A stretch of 9,151 nucleotides of DNA from Actinomycetota bacterium (GTDB taxonomy: Bacteria > Actinomycetota > Thermoleophilia > Gaiellales > Gaiellaceae): contig JACCYG010000231.1 of NCBI GenBank assembly GCA_013696595.1, positions 1 to 9,151 on the forward strand. The letters run 5' to 3'. Positions within the stretch are counted from its first letter, which is position 1; each line of letters begins with the position of its first letter. A program made the translations under genes and the position numbers. Under the pieces are notes generated by a model. It made no database searches. It saw only the letters and a list, made by a program, of their open reading frames with translations, and was not told the origin of the DNA. Below are positions 1 to 6,845 of this stretch, one piece after another.

Positions 1-2
1 CG

Positions 3-485
3 ACGAGGATCTCGGTCGAGAACCAGGAGGTCCGCTGCTGGTCGCGGCGCGACTGGAAGCTCGTCCTCGAGGATCGGAGCGCGTACACGGCGGGGAAGAT
101 CGAGCCGCACCTGCTCGGCTTCGCGGGCCTCGCCGAGCCTGCTCACCTCGCTCCGGAAGTGTGCGAGGCTCTCGTCGACCTTCGCTACCGCAAGGAGCGC
201 CCCGACGGCGAGGCGAAGCGGGAGCTTGCCGAGGCGGTCGTCGTCCTCGCACACGAAGCGGAGCACGTCATCGGGACGGTGGAAGAGGCCGAGACCGAAT
301 GCCGGGCGATGCAGCGCGCCCGCCAGACGGCGCGTCTTTTCGGCGCGTCGCGGGCGTACGCCGCAAGCCTCGCGGAGACCTTTTGGGAAGAGGTCTATCC
401 GTACAACCTGCCGGCGTACAAGACGTCGGCGTGCCGAGACGGCGGGCCGCTCGACCTGCGGCCGGGGAGCTCCGTCTGGCCCTGA
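3..485 (+). CDS. Partial conserved hypothetical protein with HExxH (zinc-metallopeptidase-like) motif
   Basis: The open frame enters from the left edge, so the N-terminus is missing; about 160 residues are visible, ending at TGA 483-485. The frame is open from base 3, well upstream of the GTG at 159, so that internal GTG is not the likely start. The clearest feature is an HEAEH stretch encoded at 252-266, a match to the HExxH zinc-binding signature of gluzincin-type metallopeptidases. It is followed after seven residues by an acidic helix (EEAETECRAMQ) that could give the third ligand. The C-terminal part is rich in Ala, Arg and Tyr and ends in a Pro/Gly-rich tail. No membrane segment is seen in the visible part. 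The motif suggests a small soluble Zn-dependent peptidase-like domain, but catalytic activity is inference. The gene converges on the minus-strand cluster and is probably unrelated to it. Confidence 0.7.
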   Translation, partial: TRISVENQEVRCWSRRDWKLVLEDRSAYTAGKIEPHLLGFAGLAEPAHLAPEVCEALVDLRYRKERPDGEAKRELAEAVVVLAHEAEHVIGTVEEAETECRAMQRARQTARLFGASRAYAASLAETFWEEVYPYNLPAYKTSACRDGGPLDLRPGSSVWP

Positions 486-587
486 CCTCCTGTAGGGGCG
501 AGGCTTGCCTCGCCCGCCTGCGTCATGGGCCGGATAGGGGCGGGACAAGTCCCGCCCCTACACACGGGCCTGCGGCCCGTTCGCTCG
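486..587. repeat. Convergent intergenic spacer made of three perfect hairpins
   Basis: Three consecutive perfect inverted repeats fill most of this gap between converging genes. Hairpin 1 is 496-515 (9-bp stem GGGCGAGGC, loop TT). Hairpin 2 is 535-560 (12-bp stem TAGGGGCGGGAC, loop AA). Hairpin 3 is 564-580 (7-bp stem ACGGGCC, loop TGC). Hairpins 1 and 2 share the leading octamer TAGGGGCG (493-500 and 535-542) and the same arrangement of a short G-rich arm, a central CTTG or CAAG, and a C-rich arm. They therefore look like two diverged copies of one palindromic unit of REP type. That this unit is dispersed in the genome is inference. No promoter or small ORF is apparent. Confidence 0.75.
564..580 (-). 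terminator. Candidate hairpin terminator of the minus-strand cluster
   Basis: A perfect 7-bp GC-rich stem with a 3-nt loop lies 7 nt beyond the TAG stop of the last cluster gene and is backed by the stronger hairpin at 535-560. There is no T-run after the stem on either strand, so classical intrinsic termination is not supported. Hairpin-only or Rho-assisted ends are common in high-GC actinobacteria, and the convergent position fits a two-way transcription barrier. Confidence 0.4.
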
Positions 588-2102
588 CTAGCTCTCCGTC
601 GCGACGGGCTGCTTCATCGACGGCGTCTCCGGGGCCTCCTTGTAGGGATGCTCCTCGGCCATCTCTTCCTCGTGGTAGACGCTCTCGGCGTTCACGGCCC
701 AGATGTCGTAGCTCGTCCCGAGCGTGAGGTTCTCGACCGCGCGGATGGCCGTCAGCATCGAGTGATCCGAGTTGTTGTAGCGGTGCAACCCGTTTCGCCC
801 AACCTGCTGGAGGTTCTCGATCCCTTCGAGCCAGGAGCGAATCGAATCGACGCGCTCGGCGTAGTCGACGTCGTACATCGGATAGGCCTTCGGTACCCGG
901 ACGGCGTAACCGCGCTCGACCTTCGAACGCGGGGCGAGCCCGAGCTGTTCGAGCTCCTTGGCCGCAAGCTCGACGAGATCGTCGTCGCTCATGCTCCAGA
1001 GGTCGTCGCCCGCGAAACAGAAATACTCGAGCCCTACGCACGCCTTGGTCGGGTCCGGCACCATCCACGGGCTCCACGAGCGGTAGTTCTGGATGCGGCC
1101 GACGCGCACGCTCGGCTCGTGAATGTAGATCCAGTTGTCCGGAAAGAGGTCTTCGCCGTCGAGCACGAGCGCGACGGTGAGGAAGTCGCGATAGCGGAGC
1201 CCGGCTGCGGCGTGCAGGGCCTCTTCGGGTGCGGGCGGCTTCGAGAGGGCCACCGTCGTCCGCAGCGGGAGCGACGAGATCACGTGCCCGGGGCGGAAGG
1301 TCTCGCCGCCGGCCACGACTTCGCGGACGCGGCCACGATCGATGACCAGCTTCTCGACCGGGCATTCGAGCCGCACCTCGCCGCCCAGGGCGCGAATCTC
1401 CTCCGTCATCGCCTCCCACATCTGGCCGGGGCCGTAGCGCGGGTAGTGAAACTCCTGGATCAGGCTCTTGACCTTGTTGCCCTCGTTCCCGAAGAACGCG
1501 GCTTTCGCCGCGCTCGTGAAGGAAAGGCCCTTGATCCGCTGGGCCGCCCATTCGGCGCGAAGCTCGGACGTGGGCACGCCCCAGACCTTCTCCGTGTACG
1601 TCTTGAAGAAGAGCTCGAAGAGGCGCTTGCCGAATCGGTTCGAGACCCAGTCCTCGAGGCTCTGTTCGTTCCCGCGCGGCCTCGTGCGCGCAACCAGGTA
1701 CGAGCCGAAGGCGCGCGCGAGCTCGACCGCGCCGAGCTTCTTGATCACGTCCGAGCCGCGCAGCGGATAGTCGAGGAAGCGGTTGTTCCAGTAGATGCGA
1801 GACATGCGCGGCCGCAGGAGGAACTCGTCCTGGAGGATCGCGTGCCAGAGCCGCTCGACCTCTTCCGACTTCGTGAAGAAGCGATGCCCGCCGAGGTCGA
1901 AGCGGTAGCCGTCGCGGACGACTGTCTTGGCAAGCCCCCCGACCTGCTTCTCGGCCTCGAGGACGATGACGGGCCGTTCTTGCTTCGCCAGGAGGTAGCT
2001 CGCGGTCAGACCGGCCGGGCCGGCGCCGAGGACGAGCGTGGGCCGGTCGTCGCGTCCGGCGAGCCTCGCGGTCGGGCTGGCTGGGGTGAGAGAGGTCGTC
2101 AT
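588..2102 (-). CDS. FAD-dependent oxidoreductase, UDP-galactopyranose mutase / protoporphyrinogen oxidase-like
   Basis: A 504-residue soluble flavoprotein. The dinucleotide-binding motif GAGPAG sits at residues 26-31, followed by the ribose-binding acid in VLEAEKQVGGLAKT (47-60) and a conserved LGGHRFFTKS segment (70-79). The FFKTYTEKVWG block (165-175) and WAAQRIKGLS (185-194) are typical of the COG1232-type group found in polysaccharide clusters. The C-terminal flavin-contact region is VGRNGLHRYNNSDHSM (434-449). The family covers protoporphyrinogen oxidase and UDP-galactopyranose mutase relatives. With no haem genes nearby and glycosyltransferase neighbours, a sugar-nucleotide or lipid-linked substrate is more likely, but this is inference. 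The ATG at 2102 was chosen because the frame's upstream extension to 2318 runs through the end of the preceding gene. It lies 34 nt after that gene's stop, and no clear ribosome-binding site is seen. It is the last gene of the cluster. Confidence 0.88.
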   Translation of the reverse strand: MTTSLTPASPTARLAGRDDRPTLVLGAGPAGLTASYLLAKQERPVIVLEAEKQVGGLAKTVVRDGYRFDLGGHRFFTKSEEVERLWHAILQDEFLLRPRMSRIYWNNRFLDYPLRGSDVIKKLGAVELARAFGSYLVARTRPRGNEQSLEDWVSNRFGKRLFELFFKTYTEKVWGVPTSELRAEWAAQRIKGLSFTSAAKAAFFGNEGNKVKSLIQEFHYPRYGPGQMWEAMTEEIRALGGEVRLECPVEKLVIDRGRVREVVAGGETFRPGHVISSLPLRTTVALSKPPAPEEALHAAAGLRYRDFLTVALVLDGEDLFPDNWIYIHEPSVRVGRIQNYRSWSPWMVPDPTKACVGLEYFCFAGDDLWSMSDDDLVELAAKELEQLGLAPRSKVERGYAVRVPKAYPMYDVDYAERVDSIRSWLEGIENLQQVGRNGLHRYNNSDHSMLTAIRAVENLTLGTSYDIWAVNAESVYHEEEMAEEHPYKEAPETPSMKQPVATES

Positions 2103-2136
2103 ACGGCGGTCTGCGGGTCCGGACGCACGGAACTCC

Positions 2137-3726
2137 CTACTCGCTTCTCGTTTTTGTATAGAGGTCGATGCGCAGGGCTCTTGGAACCGGCTCAGTGTAC
2201 GCGGGTTGAAATACCTGCGTGCGGGTGAACCGCTCGTCTCCGGCGAGCGCCAGGCTCCACTCCTCCGAGCGGCGGAGCACGAGGCTTGTCCAGGGAGAGG
2301 TCCACGCGTCCCTGTCACGAACGACCGGCACGACGAGCATGACGTCCGCTCCCACCGGCAGAGCGGCGAGGATCGGCTCTAGGTTTCGCGCGACGCTCGA
2401 GTCCTGGAGGCGCGACAGGGCGTCGCGCCAGTCCATCACCGTGGGGTCCACAACCCGTCCGAGCGGCGTGGCGTAGGAAAGTCCGGGGGGAAGGTAGTAC
2501 TCGAGCACCGGGACCTGCTCCGGCTGGGTCGAGATGACGAGGTCACCGGCGCCGACGCTCACCGAGAAGGTCTTGCCGATCGCATTCACGTTGCTCTTCT
2601 CGTCAGGCGCGAAGTACGAGGCCCAGAAAAGGACGACGAGGACGAGCGCCACGAGGCCGAAGCGCCCGGCTCGCGGAAGCCCGAATGCAGCCAGGAGGAT
2701 GAGCGGCCCGACGAGCACCCCGAGGTAGCGGTTGGCCCAGGCGGGCGAGAACTGCGAGTAGAGCCAGCCCGACAGAAGCGTCCCGGCCCCGATCGCGACC
2801 ATCGCGAAGAGGGCGGTCCGGTCAGGGCCTCCGCGCCGCCGAACGACCTCGAGGAGCCCGAGGCCGCCCGCGAGGAAGAGCGCGACGAGCGCGCCCTCGC
2901 CGCTCAGCACCACTCCGATCCCTCCGACGAGCTCGACCGGGGAGGGCGGGTTTGACCACGGCGCGCCCGTGTGACGCGCCTGGAAGAGAAGGGTCGGGAG
3001 CCAGGGAAGGAAGGCGAGCCCCGCGGCGCCGAACGCGAGCGCTGCGTCGCCGAGCAACGTGCGCTCTCGGCTTTCGCGGTAGCAGACGGTCAGCGCAGCC
3101 AGGGCGCCCACGACGAAGAAGAGCGCCCAGTTGTGCGTGTAGAGCATGGCCGCGAGGACGACGGCGAAAGCGGCCACGTACCTCCGTCGGCGGAACACGA
3201 AGGCATGGACGAACGTCGCCGTGCCGAGGAGCCCGAGCAGGATGACGAGCGAGTACATCCGAGTTTCTTGCGCGTAGATCGTCAGGAACGGGTTCAGAGC
3301 CGTGAGGACGGCGGCGATCCACCCCGCGCGGCGGCCGAAGAGGCTCCAGCCCGCCCAGAGTGCGGCCGGTATGGCGAGGAGTGCGAACATGACAGATAGC
3401 GCGTGCGTCGCGGCCTCGCTCGTGCCGAAGGCGTCCATCCAGAGATGGAGCAGGAAGTAGTAGAGCGGCGGAGACCCGTCCTGCCGCAGGACACCCGGGA
3501 TCTCGGCGATCGGATAGGACGAGATCCCGACGGTGAGCCCTTCGTCGATCCAGAAGCCCGCGTCGAGCGCGCGCGTGCGCAGGACGAGGGAGGCGCCGAG
3601 GAGGACGACGAGCAGGGCCACGGTGCCCGCAGGCGTGCTCGCAAGCGCCTCTGCGCGCGGTAGCCCGCTCCGGCGGAGGGCGTGCGTGGCCACGGGAAAG
3701 GACGATAGTTGCCGCGTCGCGCGCAC
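2137..3726 (-). CDS. GT-C family membrane glycosyltransferase (GT39/PMT/ArnT-like)
   Basis: A 529-residue multi-pass membrane protein with about ten hydrophobic segments between residues 33 and 372 and a soluble C-terminal domain (about 375-529). The first loop after TM1 has FWIDEG (58-63), whose Asp-Glu pair is the metal- and donor-binding motif of GT-C enzymes. DGSPPLYYFLLHLW (83-96) and AQETRMYSL (152-160) are further blocks typical of the PMT_2/GT39-GT83 type. Such enzymes transfer a sugar from a polyprenyl-phosphate donor to an acceptor on the outer face of the membrane. Acceptor and sugar cannot be read from the sequence. The start is GTG at 3726, preceded by GGAGG at 3740-3736 (9-nt spacing), which lies inside the end of the upstream gene. 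Only 4 nt separate it from that gene's stop, indicating translational linkage with the flippase-like protein. Confidence 0.87.
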   Translation of the reverse strand: MRATRQLSSFPVATHALRRSGLPRAEALASTPAGTVALLVVLLGASLVLRTRALDAGFWIDEGLTVGISSYPIAEIPGVLRQDGSPPLYYFLLHLWMDAFGTSEAATHALSVMFALLAIPAALWAGWSLFGRRAGWIAAVLTALNPFLTIYAQETRMYSLVILLGLLGTATFVHAFVFRRRRYVAAFAVVLAAMLYTHNWALFFVVGALAALTVCYRESRERTLLGDAALAFGAAGLAFLPWLPTLLFQARHTGAPWSNPPSPVELVGGIGVVLSGEGALVALFLAGGLGLLEVVRRRGGPDRTALFAMVAIGAGTLLSGWLYSQFSPAWANRYLGVLVGPLILLAAFGLPRAGRFGLVALVLVVLFWASYFAPDEKSNVNAIGKTFSVSVGAGDLVISTQPEQVPVLEYYLPPGLSYATPLGRVVDPTVMDWRDALSRLQDSSVARNLEPILAALPVGADVMLVVPVVRDRDAWTSPWTSLVLRRSEEWSLALAGDERFTRTQVFQPAYTEPVPRALRIDLYTKTRSE

Positions 3727-3730
3727 CGGC

Positions 3731-4684
3731 TCAGACCTCCGTCGGCCGGAACCTCGCCGACCGGTAGCGCCCCCAGCCGCCGTACCGGGTCACGAGGAAG
3801 AAAAGGCCGACGAGTGTGATCGGGACGAAGAGGACGAAGCGAAGAACGAGGAGGTAGGCGACGGCGTCCGGGCCCTCGACGCCGAGCGAGCGCGCTCCGA
3901 AGATCACCGCCGCGTCGAACGTCCCGACGTAGCCGGGCGCGGCGGGAACGAGCGCGAAGAGATTGGTCACCGTGACGATGTAGAGGGCGCCGAAGAGGTC
4001 GAGCCCGAGGTCGAGCCCGCGGGCGACGATCAGGTAGACGAGCGCCTCGAGGATCCAGATCGCGAGCGAGAGGCCGAGGAGCCCGACGCCGTGCGCGCTT
4101 GCGAGGTTTCGCGTCGACGCCGCGAGCGGACGCGCGAACTCGCGAAACCGCTCGGTCGCGAATCGGCGGGCGAGAAGGGCGGCCGAGAAGGCGGCGAGCG
4201 CGGCAACCGGAAGGGCGACGACGAGAGCCCGCGAGGCGGCCGGCAGATCGGCGTCGGGCAGGAGGGCGGCGGCAACGACGACGAAGAGGAGGCCGAGCGC
4301 GGCCGCATCGAGAAGACGTTCCGCGACCACCGTTCCGAGCGCCGCGCGCTTCGACACCCGCGCGAGCGGGCTGAGGAGAAAGACGCGCATGAGGTCGCCG
4401 CCACGCGCGGGGAGGACGTTATTGCCCATATAGCCAACCGTCGTCAGCCTGAGCGTTTCCGCGCGCCCGGCGGGGATCCCGCTTCGCTCGAGGACCCGGT
4501 GCCAGCGCTCGCCGCGCGCGGCCGTCCCGAGCGCGTACACCGCGAGCGCGGTGACGAGCGCGGCGAGCGAGGAGCCCGACCGAGGAAGCGCGGGCGCATC
4601 CTGGCCGAGCGCCCACCAGACGACAGCCGCGACGGCGACGAGCGAGACGACAACCGGTAGAGCCGCGCCGAGCTGCCGTCTCAC
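3731..4684 (-). CDS. Flippase-like lysylphosphatidylglycerol synthase TM-region (AglD/UPF0104-type) membrane protein
   Basis: A 317-residue integral membrane protein with roughly seven to eight hydrophobic segments. It carries the family hallmarks: GYMGNNVLPARGGDLMR (84-100), AERLLD (121-126) and PAAPGYVGTFDAAV (247-260) near the C-terminal helices. These mark the LPG_synthase_TM / flippase-like domain (COG0392), whose members are found in MprF and in many glycolipid or polysaccharide clusters. The domain is thought to help move or present lipid substrates across the membrane; no catalytic domain is fused here, and about 320 residues is normal for the stand-alone form. The start is GTG at 4684. 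Its GTGA overlaps the TGA of the upstream gene by 4 nt, a classic coupled junction. The apparent 70-residue N-terminal extension to 4894 is Arg/Gly-rich, lies over the upstream coding region and is rejected. Confidence 0.87.
   Translation of the reverse strand: MRRQLGAALPVVVSLVAVAAVVWWALGQDAPALPRSGSSLAALVTALAVYALGTAARGERWHRVLERSGIPAGRAETLRLTTVGYMGNNVLPARGGDLMRVFLLSPLARVSKRAALGTVVAERLLDAAALGLLFVVVAAALLPDADLPAASRALVVALPVAALAAFSAALLARRFATERFREFARPLAASTRNLASAHGVGLLGLSLAIWILEALVYLIVARGLDLGLDLFGALYIVTVTNLFALVPAAPGYVGTFDAAVIFGARSLGVEGPDAVAYLLVLRFVLFVPITLVGLFFLVTRYGGWGRYRSARFRPTEV
3736..3740 (-). promoter_or_regulatory. Shine-Dalgarno site fixing the GTG start of the glycosyltransferase
   Basis: The minus strand reads GGAGG here, 9 nt before the GTG at 3726-3724. 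It is the clearest ribosome-binding site in the cluster. It sits within the last codons of the preceding gene, and it supports the GTG over any internal start. Confidence 0.7.
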
Positions 4685-6828
4685 CGGCCCAGCCGCTCGA
4701 GGCGCAGACGGGTGCCCTGCGAAGAGACGACGAACACCTCGACCTCGTTGGCCCCGTCCCGGAACGCCGCCTCGGGCGCGAGGGCCGCGAACCGGAGCTT
4801 CCCGCTGTTCTGAAACGTTCGCGTGACGGCCGCGATCCGTCCGTTGACCGCCACCGCGATGTCGAGGTTGCGCGAATCGTCCCCGTCGATCCACCCGGTG
4901 ATCTCGGCCGGGACGAAGGAGGAGTCGAGCTCGACGGAGTCCAGTCGGTCCTCGCCGTCAAGACCGAGGTTTCGGTCCGACGCGACGGGCGCGAGGTCGT
5001 CCGTCGTTCGACCGATCAGCTCCGGATGAGGGCCGATCGAATACAGGTCGCCGGTCCGGCCGGTGTCGAAGAGAGCGAGCATCTGCCGATGCGTCTGCTC
5101 GCGGCGGGGAAGCAGGTTTGCCAGCGGCTCCTCGATGACGGACTCGCCCGCCCGGCGGAAGACGTGCACCTCGGGATCCGGGCGGAACGATGGATCGAAG
5201 AAGGAGCGCCCGTCGACCTTCCACGGCAGAGAGACGCCGATGAGGTCGGCGAGCGAGGGCACGATGTCGATCGTCTGGACGTGATCCTCGACGACCTTCC
5301 CCTCCTTTTGGCCGGGCGCCTTGACGAAGAGCGGGACGAGCGCGACGTCGTGCAGGTTCTCCTCCGTCGCGCCGCGGCGGCGCTCGCCTGGGATGAAGCT
5401 CACGCCGTGGTCGGCGACGAGGACGATCACCGAACGGTCGTAGCGGCCCGTTGCGTCGAGGCGTTCGAACAGCTCTCCGAGAAGCCGGTCGACGAACGCG
5501 GTCTCGACGAGGTGGCGCTGGAATCCCTGCTGCACGAACCACTCGTCCTTCGACCAGCGGTCGTCCCTGACGCCTCGGATGCCGGCGTAGTCCGAGTACC
5601 TCTTGCCCGACAGGAGGTGCCACCACGGGGAGTGCGGGAGCATGACGTGGACGAAGTCGAGCTCCGGCTTCCGCGACGGCTCGATCGAGGAGACGAACGC
5701 CTCGAAGTGGAGTTTCTGGTCCTTGGAGAGCTCATGGCCGACGAGGACATCGATGTCGCGCTCGAAGCGCTCACGCGCCTCCTTCCCCTCGGTCTGGCCG
5801 CCGCCGCCGAAGTTCATCCACGTTTGGGTGACCGGGGGCAGGTCCTTCGCCAGGGCCTCGGGCAGGAGGACGTGCAGGTACACGATGCTCAGATCCGAGT
5901 TGAGCCAGCGCATACGGCTGAGAAGGGACCCCTCGTTCCGGGGACACAGGCTCGTGGGGCAGAGCCGCGTGGCGGACTCGAAGACCTCAAAGTCGTACGC
6001 GCCCGCGAGCAGCGTGAAGAGGTTCTTCGGATGGTCGGCCGCGAAGGGGAGGCGGCCGTCCTCGGGGTAGTTCCCGGTGAGGATCGATGGAACGGCCTCG
6101 GTCGAGTGCTCGTGCACCGTGGTCGCGTTCTGGAACCACGTCGAGTCCCCCGCGAGGCGCGCGAAGTTCGGGTAGCGATCTGCGTCGATCCCCCCGCGCT
6201 CGTGCATGAGCGAGCTGATCGGCAGCTCGTCGAAGACGACGAAAACGATCGGCGGCCGGTCGGCCGACTTCGGGACGGCGGCCGTCGCAACCTCCGCATT
6301 GCCGAACGCAATCTTCGAGACCGGCGACGCGAGGAGGAAGAGACCGGCGAAGAGGAGCGGGACGGGACCGAGGACGCTCAGGAACGTGCGCATTACGCTG
6401 AGGCGCCGGTAGGCGAGCATGGCCGCGATGCCGACAACGGCGGCGACCACGATCAGGAGCGCCGCGGGCTCTTCGACGATCCGCTTCACCGCTTGAAGCG
6501 CGATGACGCCGGCGAGCGTGGCCACGAAGGCGAGATGCACGACGTCGCGCGCACGTGCGCCCGCGAGGCCCGCGAGCGCCTCGATCGCAAGCAGGAGAGC
6601 CGGCGGAAGGAGGATCAGCCCGAGCGCGAACGCGATCACGTCCCAGCGCGTCGATCCACGCACGACGAAGAACTCGGGGCTGTCCGAGAGGACGTCGAAG
6701 AGCGGTTGAGCAACGGCCAGAGCCCAGAGGACGAACAGGTGCAGCCCCGCGAAGAAGAGCTCGTGCAGGTCACCGCGGGCGGCTCGAAGGGCCGACAGGC
6801 TACCGGCGGTGTCGGCCTCGGCGCGCAT
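4681..6828 (-). CDS. Membrane-anchored sulfatase-fold (alkaline phosphatase superfamily) enzyme, LtaS/EptA-like layout
   Basis: A 715-residue protein. Five hydrophobic helices lie at about 27-47, 63-86, 95-112, 121-139 and 149-168, followed by an extracytoplasmic catalytic domain (about 192-545). FVVFDELP (196-203) supplies the first metal acids (D200/E201). HSTEAVPSILTG (241-252) holds the nucleophile candidate T243 (or S242). LPHSPW (397-402), VADHG (471-475) and NLHDVALVPLFVK (491-503) carry the remaining conserved His/Asp. The formylglycine motif C/S-x-P-x-R of true sulfatases is absent, so a Thr-dependent phospho-group transferase or hydrolase such as LtaS or EptA is the closer model. 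Residues about 620-715 form a separate beta-rich C-terminal region, possibly for binding a polymer. The ATG at 6828 is 17 nt after the upstream stop and needs no overlap; the frame's extension to 7488 runs through that gene. Confidence 0.85.
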   Translation of the reverse strand: MRAEADTAGSLSALRAARGDLHELFFAGLHLFVLWALAVAQPLFDVLSDSPEFFVVRGSTRWDVIAFALGLILLPPALLLAIEALAGLAGARARDVVHLAFVATLAGVIALQAVKRIVEEPAALLIVVAAVVGIAAMLAYRRLSVMRTFLSVLGPVPLLFAGLFLLASPVSKIAFGNAEVATAAVPKSADRPPIVFVVFDELPISSLMHERGGIDADRYPNFARLAGDSTWFQNATTVHEHSTEAVPSILTGNYPEDGRLPFAADHPKNLFTLLAGAYDFEVFESATRLCPTSLCPRNEGSLLSRMRWLNSDLSIVYLHVLLPEALAKDLPPVTQTWMNFGGGGQTEGKEARERFERDIDVLVGHELSKDQKLHFEAFVSSIEPSRKPELDFVHVMLPHSPWWHLLSGKRYSDYAGIRGVRDDRWSKDEWFVQQGFQRHLVETAFVDRLLGELFERLDATGRYDRSVIVLVADHGVSFIPGERRRGATEENLHDVALVPLFVKAPGQKEGKVVEDHVQTIDIVPSLADLIGVSLPWKVDGRSFFDPSFRPDPEVHVFRRAGESVIEEPLANLLPRREQTHRQMLALFDTGRTGDLYSIGPHPELIGRTTDDLAPVASDRNLGLDGEDRLDSVELDSSFVPAEITGWIDGDDSRNLDIAVAVNGRIAAVTRTFQNSGKLRFAALAPEAAFRDGANEVEVFVVSSQGTRLRLERLGR

Positions 6829-6845
6829 CGGTCGAAAAGTCTGCC

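Noticed and set aside
525..2228. 567-codon plus-strand open frame opposite the FAD oxidoreductase gene
   Set aside because: Antisense shadow of a gene with clear family motifs; Arg/Glu/Leu-rich with no recognisable domain, as expected in high-GC DNA.
2103..2318. 72-residue N-terminal extension of the FAD oxidoreductase
   Set aside because: Runs through the coding end of the glycosyltransferase; the flavin motif begins shortly after the ATG at 2102.
3533..4660. 375-codon plus-strand open frame opposite the flippase-like gene
   Set aside because: Extremely Arg/Glu-rich with no domain, a mirror of the Ala/Leu/Val-rich membrane protein on the other strand.
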